A DNA stretch of 64,000 bases from JAGVIE01 sp964520905 (GCA_964520905.1 CAZFQL010000010.1:1-64000); one strand, 5' to 3'. Positions 35,905 through 45,332 are shown, numbered from the stretch's first letter. Numbers and translations: made by a program. Notes: a model not told the origin generated them from the letters alone.

Positions 35905-37827
35905 ATGGAATCAAAAATTAAAATATCTTTTCCCGACGGCAACACCAAAGAATATGATAAGGGTATCACCGGAGCCGATATCGCTAAGAGCATAAGCTCT
36001 GGTCTATTGCGAGAAGCATTAGCAATCGGAGTGAATGCCGAAGTGTGGGATCTTTCAAGAAAGATTGAAACTGATGCATCAATAAAGATTTTAAAATGGC
36101 AGGATGTGGACGGAAAGGATGCTTACTGGCATAGTTCTTCCCATCTGATGGCAGAAGTGGTTGAATCTCTATTCCCCGGAACAAAGTTTGGCATCGGACC
36201 ATCAATAGATCATGGATTTTATTATGATCTCGACATGGGCAATCATACACTTACACCGGATGATCTTGTAAAGATAGAACAGAAGATGTTTGAATTCTCG
36301 AAAAGAGACACTCCGTTTATCCGGACAGAAAAATCATGGGAAGATGCCGTCGCATATTTTAAACAGAAGAACGATCCGTACAAACTTGAATTGTTGGATG
36401 ACCTAAAGGGTCAGCAAATAAGTTTTTACACTCATGGGAATTTTACCGATCTATGTTCAGGACCGCATATTCCTTCGACCGGAAGAATCAAAGCGATCAA
36501 ACTTCTCAGTGTTGCCGGCGCATACTGGCGTGGGAGCGAAAAGAATAAAATGCTTCAGCGTATTTACGGAATTAGTTTCCCATCCCAGAAAGATCTCGAT
36601 GAATACATCTTCAGAATCGAGGAAGCAAAGCGCCGCGATCACAGGAAGCTCGGCAAAGAACTTGAATTATTTGTCTTTCATGATATCGCTCCGGGCGCGC
36701 CGTTCTGGCTGCCGAAGGGAATGATCATGTTCCGCGAGCTTGAAAAATACCTGCGTGAAGAACTAGATCATAACGGTTATCAGGAGATCAGCACGCCGAT
36801 TCTTGTAAAAAAAGATTTATGGGAACAATCGGGTCACTGGGCACATTACCGCGATAATATGTTTTTAGTCGAATGCGACGAGACAACTTACGCTCTTAAA
36901 CCGATGAATTGTCCTGAAAGTACATATATTTATCGGAACAAAATCCGCAGCTACAAAGACCTCCCGCTGCGATATTCGGAGATTGGGCGTCTGCACCGGA
37001 ACGAAATATCCGGCGCACTCGGTGGAATGTTCCGCGTTCGCCAAATTACAATGGACGATGCTCACATATATTGCCGTCCCGACCAGATTCTTGATGAAGT
37101 AAATTCGCTCATCGACCTTGTAGCAAAATTTTATGCGGTCTTCGGATTAAAACCGATTTACAATTTATCGACCAGACCCGATGAAGCAATGGGCGATCCC
37201 AAATTATGGGAACGTGCAGAAGAAAGTTTGAAGCAAGCTCTTGAAGGCAAAAATTTAAAATATAACCTGAAGCAAAAAGACGGCGCTTTTTACGGACCTA
37301 AGATAGACGTTCAGATCGAAGATGCTCTCGGTCGCGAATGGCAGATTGCTACCATCCAGGTTGACTTTGTAATGCTGCCTGAGCGATTTGAGCTTGAATA
37401 TATTGCTGAGGACGGTTCGAGGCAGAGACCCGTTGCAATTCACCGAGCGATATTCGGATCTTTTGAACGTTTCATGGGAATCATTACCGAGCATTTTGCC
37501 GGCGCTTTCCCAATCTGGTTATCGCCCGTTCAGGCTGTGGTATTGCCTATTACAGATGCGCATATGGAATATGCTAATAAGGTCGCGAGCGCTCTACGAT
37601 CAGCAAATGTGAGAGTTGAACTCGATGACCGAAATGAAAAAGTGAACTACAAAATTCGTGAATGGGAAACAAAGAAAACCCCGTACATGTTGATTGTTGG
37701 CGAGAAAGAGAAATCGAATAATTCTGTCGCTGTTCGTCAACATACTAAGGGAGATTTAGGACCGATGATACTTGAAGCTTTCATTCAAAAAATTGCAAAA
37801 GAAATTTCAGAAAAATCATTAACTTAA
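35905..37827 (+). CDS. thrS: threonyl-tRNA synthetase
   Basis: 640 residues, full length. TGS domain (about 1-65), editing domain with HSSSHLMAE (HxxxH), catalytic core and C-terminal anticodon domain (about 540-635). Motif 2 region: RYSEIGRLHRNEISGALGGMFRVRQ. Zinc ligands: Cys in KPMNCP, His in DDAHIY, His in AIHRAIFGS. In most ThrRS the cysteine motif is MNCPGH; here it is MNCPEST, leaving the zinc Cys in place but changing two neighbours. First gene of the cluster running through infC, rpmI, rplT and pheST. Confidence 0.96.
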   Translation: MESKIKISFPDGNTKEYDKGITGADIAKSISSGLLREALAIGVNAEVWDLSRKIETDASIKILKWQDVDGKDAYWHSSSHLMAEVVESLFPGTKFGIGPSIDHGFYYDLDMGNHTLTPDDLVKIEQKMFEFSKRDTPFIRTEKSWEDAVAYFKQKNDPYKLELLDDLKGQQISFYTHGNFTDLCSGPHIPSTGRIKAIKLLSVAGAYWRGSEKNKMLQRIYGISFPSQKDLDEYIFRIEEAKRRDHRKLGKELELFVFHDIAPGAPFWLPKGMIMFRELEKYLREELDHNGYQEISTPILVKKDLWEQSGHWAHYRDNMFLVECDETTYALKPMNCPESTYIYRNKIRSYKDLPLRYSEIGRLHRNEISGALGGMFRVRQITMDDAHIYCRPDQILDEVNSLIDLVAKFYAVFGLKPIYNLSTRPDEAMGDPKLWERAEESLKQALEGKNLKYNLKQKDGAFYGPKIDVQIEDALGREWQIATIQVDFVMLPERFELEYIAEDGSRQRPVAIHRAIFGSFERFMGIITEHFAGAFPIWLSPVQAVVLPITDAHMEYANKVASALRSANVRVELDDRNEKVNYKIREWETKKTPYMLIVGEKEKSNNSVAVRQHTKGDLGPMILEAFIQKIAKEISEKSLT

Positions 37828-37840
37828 TAGGAGTACAGCC

Positions 37841-38401
37841 ATAAAAGAATCAAACCGTATCCGCCTTAATGAAGAAATCCGGACAGCGCAGGTCAGAGTC
37901 ATTGATGAAAAAGGTCAAGTCGGGGTGATGCATCCAGCCGAGGCAGTTAAGATTGCTAGGCAAAGAGGGCTTGATTTAATCGAGATAGTTCCAAATGCAA
38001 CTCCTCCGGTCTGTAAGATAATGGATTTCGGAAAGTTTAAATACGAGCAAACTAAAAAAGACAAACTCCAAAAAAAACATCAGCATGTTACGCAGTTAAA
38101 AGAACTCCGGTTCCATCCGAATACTGATGTCCATGATTTTGAATTTAAAACACGCCACGCTCGGAATTTTTTGGAGGAAGGTCATAAAGTAAAAGCGACT
38201 GTAGTTTTCAAAGGTAGAGAAATAACTTATAAGGAACAGGGCGAAGAACTTTTACAACGTTTAGCGGAAAGATTAACAGACGTAGGGAAAGTCGATCAAG
38301 TTGCAAAACTCGAAGGTCGCAGCATGGCAATGATATTCGCGCCTGAAAAAGGTCCTAAGAAGAAAGCTGAAAAAAAATCGAAACCAACAGAAGATAAATG
38401 A
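37841..38401 (+). CDS. infC: translation initiation factor IF-3, AUA start
   Basis: 186 residues read from ATA 37841. The upstream extension is needed: IF-3 normally begins near (K)xxNxxIRxxxVRVIDxxGxQ(L/V)GV, and here RLNEEIRTAQVRVIDEKGQVGV is coded between 37841 and the first ATG at 37922. A stop (TAA 37820-37822) closes the frame 18 bases before. An AGGAG site (37829-37833) sits 7 bases before the ATA, and no ATG, GTG or TTG lies between. In Escherichia coli infC starts with AUU, and IF-3 represses its own mRNA by rejecting the odd start; the same control is likely here. Both IF-3 domains are complete. Confidence 0.92.
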   Translation: MKESNRIRLNEEIRTAQVRVIDEKGQVGVMHPAEAVKIARQRGLDLIEIVPNATPPVCKIMDFGKFKYEQTKKDKLQKKHQHVTQLKELRFHPNTDVHDFEFKTRHARNFLEEGHKVKATVVFKGREITYKEQGEELLQRLAERLTDVGKVDQVAKLEGRSMAMIFAPEKGPKKKAEKKSKPTEDK

Positions 38402-38414
38402 AAGAAAAATCGCT

Positions 38415-38609
38415 ATGCCAAAGATGAAATCAACATCAGGAGCAAAAAAACGCTTCAAGAAAACAGCGTCGGGAAACTATAAACGACATAAAGCGTTCAG
38501 GAGTCATATCCTATCGTCAAAATCGTCTAAAAGAAAACGTCACCTGAGAAAATCGACATTGATCTCAGAGCAAGAACGGAAAAAAATGGATATGATGATC
38601 CAGAGTTGA
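38415..38609 (+). CDS. rpmI: 50S ribosomal protein L35
   Basis: 64 residues, highly basic, with MPKMKSTSGAKKRFKKTASG and the KRHLRKSTLI motif of L35. It lies 13 bases after infC in the conserved infC-rpmI-rplT operon. Confidence 0.97.
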   Translation: MPKMKSTSGAKKRFKKTASGNYKRHKAFRSHILSSKSSKRKRHLRKSTLISEQERKKMDMMIQS

Positions 38610-38687
38610 CGGATCTCTTATCTAAAAAATTTTGTAGTTAACATAATCAACAACACTTAAACATGAGGAAAGGAGCAAAGAGCAACT

Positions 38688-39035
38688 ATGCCGCGTTCGC
38701 AGAATAAAGTTGCCTCCCACCGCCGCCGCAAGCGCATTTTAGCGCGTGCAAAAGGCTACTGGGGTGCGAGAAGTAAAGTCCTCACGGTAGCGAAACACCA
38801 TATTGATAAAGCTGGTCAACACGCATACCGTGGAAGGAAATTAAAGAAAAGGGAATTCCGAACTCTTTGGATTGCAAGGATTAATGCCGCAGCCCGCTTA
38901 AACGGGACGACATATTCCAGATTGATTACTGCCTTGAACAAAAAGGGAGTAGGAATTAATAGAAAAGTATTGTCAGATCTGGCATCTCGGAGTCCTGAGA
39001 CATTTGCCGAAGTTGTAAAATTCGCATTGGCATAA
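38688..39035 (+). CDS. rplT: 50S ribosomal protein L20
   Basis: 115 residues. Family marks: KRILARAKGYWGARSKVLTV, AYRGRKLKKREFRTLWIARINAAAR. A long purine-rich ribosome site (AGGAAAGGAG) precedes it. L20 binds 23S rRNA early in 50S assembly and represses this operon in some bacteria; no L20-type leader was recognised in the 78-base gap after rpmI. Confidence 0.97.
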   Translation: MPRSQNKVASHRRRKRILARAKGYWGARSKVLTVAKHHIDKAGQHAYRGRKLKKREFRTLWIARINAAARLNGTTYSRLITALNKKGVGINRKVLSDLASRSPETFAEVVKFALA

Positions 39036-39052
39036 TAATCTTCACATCATAA

Positions 39053-39101
39053 ATTGCAAATGACGGCGGGTAAATCCCCGCCCTCGTTTGTCAATTACAA
39101 T
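39053..39101 (+). terminator. imperfect hairpin between rplT and pheS
   Basis: Core stem GGCGGG (39065-39070) with CCCGCC (39077-39082). A weaker lower stem extends it, AATTGCAAATGA on the left against TCGTTTGTCAATT on the right. There is no clean T tract. It may be a weak terminator or attenuator that lowers pheST relative to the ribosomal genes, but no phenylalanine-rich leader peptide is seen. Confidence 0.45.
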
Positions 39102-39140
39102 TATGGTGGAAGATTTTTTATTTCATACATTGGTAGTACC

Positions 39141-40151
39141 ATGTTAAATAAAATTGAAAAAATCAAACAATCTGCTATAGATGATATTCAGACAATCCGC
39201 TCACTCTCGGATCTCGATAATTATCGTATCAAGTACCTTGCGCGTAAGGGATTAGTTGCCGATCTTTTCGACGAATTACGAAATGTTTCTACCGGCGAGA
39301 GACCGCATATTGGGAAAATAGCTAATGAACTTCGTAATCAGGTTCAATCGCTTTTTGATGAGAAAAAACAAAACTTGGAATCCAATGTCAAGCAGGAACA
39401 AAAAGGATTAGACCTTACCCTGCCAGGGCGATTGCGTTGGGTTGGCACTCAACATCCGTTAACGCAAACTCTGGATGAGATTAAACGGATATTTTTTAGG
39501 ATGGGTTTTGGCGTGGCGACCGGACCGGAAATTGAAGACGATTATCATAATTTTGAAGCATTGAATTTCCCCTCTGACCATCCAGCACGCGATATGCAGG
39601 ATACTTTTTTTATTTCGGATAAAGTTCTGCTTAGAACTCATACATCTCCCGCACAGATCAGGGTAATGGAAAATCAGCCGCCGCCAGTGCGAGTAATAAT
39701 TCCCGGTAGGGTTTATCGGAATGAAGCGGTAAGCGCCAGGAGTTATTGCCTTTTCCATCAAGTTGAAGGATTGTATGTCGACGAAGGCGTTACATTTAGT
39801 GAATTAAAAGGAACTCTGGTTGCTTTTGCGAAAGAGTTCTACGGTAATGATATTAAATATAGATTTCGCCCGAGTTTCTTTCCATTCACCGAGCCGAGCG
39901 CCGAAATGGATATCACCTGTTTTCTCTGTAAGGGAAAAGGTTGTCGGATGTGCAAGCAGACAGGGTGGTTGGAAATTCTTGGGTGTGGTATGGTTGATCC
40001 TAATGTTTATAAGTTTGTCGGCTATGACCCGGAAAAATATTCCGGATATGCTTTTGGTATGGGGATTGAACGAATAACTCTTTTAAGATACGGTATCGAC
40101 GACATCCGGATTTTATTTGAGAATGATGTTAGATTTCTCAGACAATTTTAA
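39141..40151 (+). CDS. pheS: phenylalanyl-tRNA synthetase alpha subunit
   Basis: 336 residues from ATG 39141, which gives the usual N-terminal coiled coil (MLNKIEKIKQSAIDDIQTI). A longer reading from 39054 would run through the intergenic hairpin and is rejected. Class II core with GRLRWVGTQHPLTQT, TSPAQIRVM, GRVYRNEAVSARSYCLFHQVEG (motif 2) and GFGMGIERI-type end (YAFGMGIERITLLRYGI, motif 3). Four cysteines in CFLCKGKGCRMCKQTGW suggest a metal site. Works with pheT 14 bases downstream as an alpha2-beta2 enzyme. Confidence 0.95.
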   Translation: MLNKIEKIKQSAIDDIQTIRSLSDLDNYRIKYLARKGLVADLFDELRNVSTGERPHIGKIANELRNQVQSLFDEKKQNLESNVKQEQKGLDLTLPGRLRWVGTQHPLTQTLDEIKRIFFRMGFGVATGPEIEDDYHNFEALNFPSDHPARDMQDTFFISDKVLLRTHTSPAQIRVMENQPPPVRVIIPGRVYRNEAVSARSYCLFHQVEGLYVDEGVTFSELKGTLVAFAKEFYGNDIKYRFRPSFFPFTEPSAEMDITCFLCKGKGCRMCKQTGWLEILGCGMVDPNVYKFVGYDPEKYSGYAFGMGIERITLLRYGIDDIRILFENDVRFLRQF

Positions 40152-40165
40152 TCGAATATCATTTT

Positions 40166-42604
40166 ATGCGTATTTCTTTAAATTGGCTCAAACAATATAT
40201 TGACTTAACAATTTCACCGTCAGAACTCGCGCACCATCTTACGATGGTAGGGCTTGAGGTTGAAAATATTGAATATTTGGGTGAAAAGTACAAAAACTTC
40301 TTCGTGGGTGAAGTCCTGAAAGTGGAAAAACATCCCAAAGCGGATGAGCTGGTTATTTGTGAAGTTAGTACCGGAAGTGAAAAATATCAGATAGTCTGTG
40401 GTGCTCCTAATGTTACATCAGGTCAAAAGGTAGCAGTTGGATTAATTGGCGCTACAGTCCCACGCAACCAGCATGATCCAGATGGTAAACCGTTCACACT
40501 CTCTCAGGTTAAATTACGTGGCGTGGATTCTTTTGGTATGATCTGTTCTGAATATGAACTTGAACTCGGAGAAGATAAAGAAGGTATTATGGTGTTACCC
40601 CCGGATACGATAGCCGGAATACCATTGGCGGAATATCTACATCTTGATGATATCATATTTGAAGTTGGTATTACTCCTAATCGTCCGGATGCGATGAGTC
40701 ATCTCGGAATTGCCAGGGAAGTGGGAGCATTACTAAATCGTGAGTTGAAGATACCAAAAATTGAGTTGAAAGAGAGTAATGAGCCGATCTCGAAGTTCGC
40801 AACGGTTGATGTACTAGACTCTGTGAATTGTCCACGATACACGGCACGAGTTGTAATGGATATGAAGATAGGACCATCTCCTGAATGGATGCAGAATAGA
40901 TTGAAGGCAGTTGATATTAGACCCGTTAATAACATCGTTGATATAACTAATTATGTTTTAATGGAATGCGGTCATCCACTTCATGCCTTTGATTGCGATA
41001 AAATTTTCGATCACAAGATAATTGTGAAGTGTGCGACTAACAAGGAATCGTTCACCACACTTGACCATAAGGTCCGAATACTACAATCAGATACTTTAAT
41101 GATATGCGACGGTAAATTGCCTATTGCAATTGCCGGAGTAATGGGTGGTGAGAACACAGAAATATCTGATGCAACAACTAAAATAATCCTTGAGAGCGCA
41201 TATTTTAATCCTCGGAGTATCCGGCGTACATCGAAGTATTTTGGATTTAATACGGATGCTTCTCAACGATTTGAACGCGGGGCAGATCCCAATATCACGA
41301 CTTGGGCTGTGGATAGAGCTGCTCAACTCATCAATGAGATTTGCGGTGGTAAAACATTACAAGGCAGGATTGATACATATCCGGAGCGAATTTCAGAGAA
41401 AGAAATTAATTTAAGAATTAAGACAACGAATGATGTGTTAGGGCTATCGCTTTCAGCTACAACGATTTCCGACTTGCTTAGTAAATTTGGAATTCAACTA
41501 ATTGATGATGGAAGCAAAAATTCGGCAAAGGATATATTGCGATTCAGTGTGCCAACTTTTCGCCCAGATATTGAGCGTGAAATAGATTTGATCGAAGAAG
41601 TAGCAAGAGCTTATGGTTATGACAATATTGAGTTAAAAATGACATCATCTGTTCACTTCTTGCACGACCATCATTCATTTGAATATATTGATGAACTTCG
41701 TCAGCATATTATTGGTTGCGGAATGATGGAAGTTGTCACAAATAGCATGCAAGATGTATCGGTTGCGTCTTTAACGACGGATAATATTGTAAAAATTGCT
41801 AATCCTATCAGTAAAGACATGGAAGCGATGAGATCGAGTCTAATACCGAGTTTACTCGATATCATACACCATAATATCGATCATGGCATTGCGAATCTAC
41901 GCTTATTTGAAATCGGTAAGGTATACTTTCACAATCATACTCCCAATGAATTTCAAGTAATTAGGGGATATTCAGAGAAAGATCGAGTTGTTTTCGCTTT
42001 TTCCGGGAATGCATATCCTTCATCATGGGATCAAAAACCACGTTCTCTTGATATTTTTGATATTAAGGGTGAAATTTTAACTTTGTTTGAAAAAATTTCG
42101 CTTGACAATATTAAATTTATTCCTTATTCTACTACCGATGCTTTAACTGAATACGGTCTAACTGTTGAAATTAATGGAGAGTATGCTGGTTTAATTGGTG
42201 TGATTCGTTCTGTTATACTTTCCAAATTTAAAATTGAGCAAGATGTTATTATCTCAGAATTTAACGTTAACGTACTTGAAAGAAATCGTTCAAAGAAAAA
42301 GCAGTTCAAGGCTTTGCCAAAGTTTCCGGTAGTTACAAGAGATATAGCGATAGTAGTTGATGATGTACTTGAGATCGAAAAAATTGAAAGTGAAATAAAA
42401 TCAGCTGGCGGAAAAATATTAACCAAGCTTCAGTTGTTCGATATTTACACAGGTGATCAGATTAGTCAGGGGAAAAAAAGCTGTGCTTATGGTTTAGAAT
42501 TAATGGCAGAAGATCATACTATGACACAAGATGAAATCGATAAGGTCATGCAAAAAATAATAGATCGAATTCAAAATAATCTTAACGGAACAATCCGCAA
42601 ATAG
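40166..42604 (+). CDS. pheT: phenylalanyl-tRNA synthetase beta subunit
   Basis: 812 residues, full length: EMAP/tRNA-binding domain (about 40-150, with VGEVLKVEKHPKADELVICEV), B3/B4 editing domain with RPVNNIVDITNYVLMECGHPLHAFD, B5 domain, catalytic-like fold (IDLIEEVARAYGYDNIE) and C-terminal ferredoxin-like anticodon domain (FPVVTRDIAIVVDD). Co-transcribed with pheS and probably with the coiled-coil gene and zapA behind it. Confidence 0.96.
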   Translation: MRISLNWLKQYIDLTISPSELAHHLTMVGLEVENIEYLGEKYKNFFVGEVLKVEKHPKADELVICEVSTGSEKYQIVCGAPNVTSGQKVAVGLIGATVPRNQHDPDGKPFTLSQVKLRGVDSFGMICSEYELELGEDKEGIMVLPPDTIAGIPLAEYLHLDDIIFEVGITPNRPDAMSHLGIAREVGALLNRELKIPKIELKESNEPISKFATVDVLDSVNCPRYTARVVMDMKIGPSPEWMQNRLKAVDIRPVNNIVDITNYVLMECGHPLHAFDCDKIFDHKIIVKCATNKESFTTLDHKVRILQSDTLMICDGKLPIAIAGVMGGENTEISDATTKIILESAYFNPRSIRRTSKYFGFNTDASQRFERGADPNITTWAVDRAAQLINEICGGKTLQGRIDTYPERISEKEINLRIKTTNDVLGLSLSATTISDLLSKFGIQLIDDGSKNSAKDILRFSVPTFRPDIEREIDLIEEVARAYGYDNIELKMTSSVHFLHDHHSFEYIDELRQHIIGCGMMEVVTNSMQDVSVASLTTDNIVKIANPISKDMEAMRSSLIPSLLDIIHHNIDHGIANLRLFEIGKVYFHNHTPNEFQVIRGYSEKDRVVFAFSGNAYPSSWDQKPRSLDIFDIKGEILTLFEKISLDNIKFIPYSTTDALTEYGLTVEINGEYAGLIGVIRSVILSKFKIEQDVIISEFNVNVLERNRSKKKQFKALPKFPVVTRDIAIVVDDVLEIEKIESEIKSAGGKILTKLQLFDIYTGDQISQGKKSCAYGLELMAEDHTMTQDEIDKVMQKIIDRIQNNLNGTIRK

Positions 42605-42615
42605 GAGATTCCACA

Positions 42616-42960
42616 TTGAATTATCAACAGAATGAAATGGATATAGATGTGGCAAAAGATCTAACTAACATTGAGAGCGCGCTAAAAAGCTTTTGGGAAA
42701 AGGCACATGCAGCTACCGATATCATAGCAAAATATCGACATGAAAACGACATACTTAAGGAAAATCATTCTGCACTGGACAAAGAAGTAAAGACATTACG
42801 CATAGAACTTCTTGAAAAAGAGCAAGAACTCAAAAAATTACATGCGGAGCACAATCGTGTTATTAATGTCGCTCCCTCTGATGGTTTTGTCCCTGAAGAA
42901 AAAGAATATCTAAAAAATAAAATTCGTGAATTATTGGTCAAAATTAATTCACATTTGTAA
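42616..42960 (+). CDS. small coiled-coil protein, ZapB-like by position
   Basis: 114 residues from TTG 42616; a TAGGAG site (42602-42607) precedes it, and no ATG closer than codon 7 is available. Residues about 40-85 form a heptad-repeat coiled coil (HENDILKENHSALDKEVKTLRI...). The rest is charged helix. It lies between pheT and zapA; a coiled-coil partner for ZapA at this place would suit a cell-division role, but the sequence alone does not prove it. Confidence 0.7.
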   Translation: MNYQQNEMDIDVAKDLTNIESALKSFWEKAHAATDIIAKYRHENDILKENHSALDKEVKTLRIELLEKEQELKKLHAEHNRVINVAPSDGFVPEEKEYLKNKIRELLVKINSHL

Positions 42961-43030
42961 GAGTTTTGTAAATAAATAAAATATTAATATGTTTAATAAA
43001 GGCTGAGTATCCAATACCTCAAAGGTCATT

Positions 43031-43327
43031 ATGACAGCAGAAAGTAAAAGTATTAAGGTAAAAATATTTGGCTCAGAATACCCGCTTCGAGGTGAGAGTG
43101 AAGAATTGACAAAAAAGGTAGCGGGTTACGTTGATCAAATGATCAACACGATACATGAGAAAATTCCAGAACAGCCGCCATTAACCGTGGCAGTTCTTTC
43201 AGCATTAAATATTACGGAAGATCTATTTAAAGAAAGAGAAAAAAATCGTTCACTTCTTACCCTAATCGAGAATGAGATGGGTAAGATTAATGAACATCTC
43301 GATGAATGCTTGAAATCGGAATTATAA
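43031..43327 (+). CDS. zapA: cell division protein ZapA
   Basis: 98 residues. Family start IKVKIFGSEYPLRGE followed by EELTKKVAGYVDQMI, then a C-terminal coiled coil. ZapA crosslinks FtsZ filaments at midcell. An AAAGG site lies before the start. The region behind it holds a structured-RNA candidate, then rny. Confidence 0.88.
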   Translation: MTAESKSIKVKIFGSEYPLRGESEELTKKVAGYVDQMINTIHEKIPEQPPLTVAVLSALNITEDLFKEREKNRSLLTLIENEMGKINEHLDECLKSEL

Positions 43328-43330
43328 TCA

Positions 43331-43358
43331 TTTACTTTCTGTTCATTTCCATAATAAT
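43331..43358 (+). promoter_or_regulatory. possible promoter for the zapA-rny structured RNA
   Basis: TTTACT (43331-43336), 16-base spacer and TAATAA (43353-43358) directly after the zapA stop. It would start an RNA near 43365. The match to consensus is weaker than at 7701 or 35254. Confidence 0.35.
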
Positions 43359-43381
43359 GATCGGTGAGGGATTTTTTAAAA

Positions 43382-43649
43382 AAACCGCACTGTCAGCCAC
43401 AGCTAAGGCATAAACGCCTCATGCTGTCGAGTCAAACATATTAAAGAATCTGACAAGTAACTTTAATAGGGAACTCGACTTTTGGACGTATTATTACAGG
43501 CCTCAACCCGTTTAAACGGGATCTGCGAGATGCTGATTTTATTATCATATCACGCAGACAGTGGAAGTAAGAAACGTTCAGGGGGAGTACCCACCGTGTA
43601 TATAGCAGAGATTCTTCAATACACAAGACTTAAAGGCTGCGTGCGGTTT
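43382..43649 (+). ncRNA. structured non-coding RNA candidate between zapA and rny
   Basis: The 372-base gap 43328-43699 has no believable gene but is dense in base pairing. Outer stem: AAACCGCAC (43382-43390) with GTGCGGTTT (43641-43649), extended by AGCC (43395-43398) with GGCT (43635-43638). Inside: hairpin ACAGC-AGGC/GCCT-GCTGT (43399-43427); hairpin GTCGAGT/ACTCGAC with TATTAAAG/CTTTAATA (43426-43479); palindrome CCCGTTTAAACGGG (43507-43520); TCTGCG/CGCAGA further on; GTGTAT/ATACAC near the 3' end. The T-rich end GTGCGGTTTATTATTTTAC could stop transcription. The place after zapA is where 6S RNA lies in many bacteria, so 6S is my first guess, but the branched fold is not clearly 6S-like. 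A leader of rny is the other option. Confidence 0.6.
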
Positions 43650-43699
43650 ATTATTTTACTAAAATATTCTCGAACCTATGAATCAGATATGGAGAAATT

Positions 43700-45268
43700 A
43701 TGCTCCTTGAAATTTATATTTTAATACCTGCAGTTTTACTTATTATCGGGTTATCATTCGCGATAGGGTGGTATGTAAGCAATCAAATCGGAAAAACCAG
43801 AATAGGCAATGCTGAGGAACGTGCGAAAGCGATCCTTGCTGACGCTGAAAAGGAATCCATTAGTATCAAAAAAGAAAAACTGCTCGAAGTTAAAGATGAA
43901 TGGTATCGTAAAAAGCAGGAATTTGAGCAGGAAGCTAATTCAAAGCGTAATAAATTTCAGGTATTTGAAAAACAACTTGCCGGAAGAGAAGATAACCTGG
44001 AGCGGAAAGTCGAGCTTGTTAACAAAAAAGAAAAAGAGATCACCAACCAAAAACGCAACCTCGATGATAAGGTGAAGCAGTACGATGACAAACATACCCA
44101 ACTTAATAAACTTATTCAGGAAGAGAATCAAAGGTTAGAACGTGTCTCGAGCATGTCAAGGGAAGAAGCAAAAAAGTTGCTGATCGAAAACATGGTCAAC
44201 GAAGCCAAAACCGAATCGGCACAACTGCTTAAGGAAATACGCGATAATTCTAAATTAGAAGCGAAAAAGGAAGCCCAAAAAATTGTTATACAATCGATTC
44301 AGCGCACCGCTGCCGATCATTGTGTCGAGACGACTGTTAGTGTAGTCCAGATTCAGAACGATGAGATGAAGGGACGTATCATCGGAAAAGAAGGACGAAA
44401 TATCCGGGCTTTTGAAGCTGCAACAGGTGTAGATGTTGTTGTCGACGACACGCCAGAGGCTGTGATTCTATCCGGTTTTGATCCTCTCCGTAGAGAAATT
44501 GCCAGAATATCTTTAGAACGGTTGATTGCCGATGGAAGAATACATCCCGCCCGAATCGAGGAAGTTGTTGAAAAAGTTCGTAAAGAACTTGATGAAGAAT
44601 TATTGCATACTGGAGAAAATGCATTAATTGATACAGGTATTCATGGCGTTAACCAGGAACTTCTTAAACATATCGGACGGATGAAATATAGATCGAGTTA
44701 CGGACAAAATCTACTATCTCATAGTCTGGAAGTCGCTCATTTAACCGGTTTAATGGCTGCCGAGCTTGGAATAGATCCCGTCCTTGCCAGACGCGCCGGC
44801 TTATTGCATGACATAGGGAAGACAGTCGAGCGAAATATAGAAGGTCCTCATGCATTGATCGGTTATGATCTTGTGAAGAAATTCGGAGAGCATCCTGTTG
44901 TCATCAATGCAGTCGGTTCCCATCATGAAGATATTCCTATGGAACATCCGATTTCAGCATTAGTCCAAGCCGCTGACTCTATCAGCGGATCGCGACCCGG
45001 AGCGAGACGTGAATCTGTTGAAGCATATGCCAAACGGCTGGAGCAACTGGAAGTTCTTGCAAAATCATTCGATGGTGTAGCACAAACTTATGCAATTCAG
45101 GCAGGAAGAGAAATCCGTGTAATCGTTGAGCATGATAAGATCGATGATCTGATGGCGGATGTTCTGGCGCATGATATCGCAAAAAAGATTCAGCTTGAAA
45201 TTGGGTATCCCGGACAAATTAAAGTTATTGTTATTAGGGAAACGCGAGCGGTCGCCTATGCAAAATAA
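43700..45268 (+). CDS. rny: ribonuclease Y
   Basis: 522 residues. N-terminal membrane anchor (about 4-24, IYILIPAVLLIIGLSFAIGW), long coiled coil (about 30-200), KH RNA-binding domain (GRIIGKEGRNIRAFEAATG) and HD metal-dependent nuclease domain (LLSHSLEVAHL and AGLLHDIGKT). Starts mRNA decay at the membrane. It lies behind the structured-RNA candidate; the ribosome site GGAG sits 8 bases before the start ATG. Confidence 0.96.
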   Translation: MLLEIYILIPAVLLIIGLSFAIGWYVSNQIGKTRIGNAEERAKAILADAEKESISIKKEKLLEVKDEWYRKKQEFEQEANSKRNKFQVFEKQLAGREDNLERKVELVNKKEKEITNQKRNLDDKVKQYDDKHTQLNKLIQEENQRLERVSSMSREEAKKLLIENMVNEAKTESAQLLKEIRDNSKLEAKKEAQKIVIQSIQRTAADHCVETTVSVVQIQNDEMKGRIIGKEGRNIRAFEAATGVDVVVDDTPEAVILSGFDPLRREIARISLERLIADGRIHPARIEEVVEKVRKELDEELLHTGENALIDTGIHGVNQELLKHIGRMKYRSSYGQNLLSHSLEVAHLTGLMAAELGIDPVLARRAGLLHDIGKTVERNIEGPHALIGYDLVKKFGEHPVVINAVGSHHEDIPMEHPISALVQAADSISGSRPGARRESVEAYAKRLEQLEVLAKSFDGVAQTYAIQAGREIRVIVEHDKIDDLMADVLAHDIAKKIQLEIGYPGQIKVIVIRETRAVAYAK

Positions 45269-45332
45269 TACCGGTACGTTCAACATCCCACTAACGTGAA
45301 TTTGCTTAAAGAGGTCTTCTTCTTTTTATTCA

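Noticed and set aside
43400..43480. AATAGGGAA, a word seen in cobalamin riboswitches
   Set aside because: The B12 box (GCCACTG) and the other conserved blocks are not found in the right order, and the next gene is rny, not a B12 gene.
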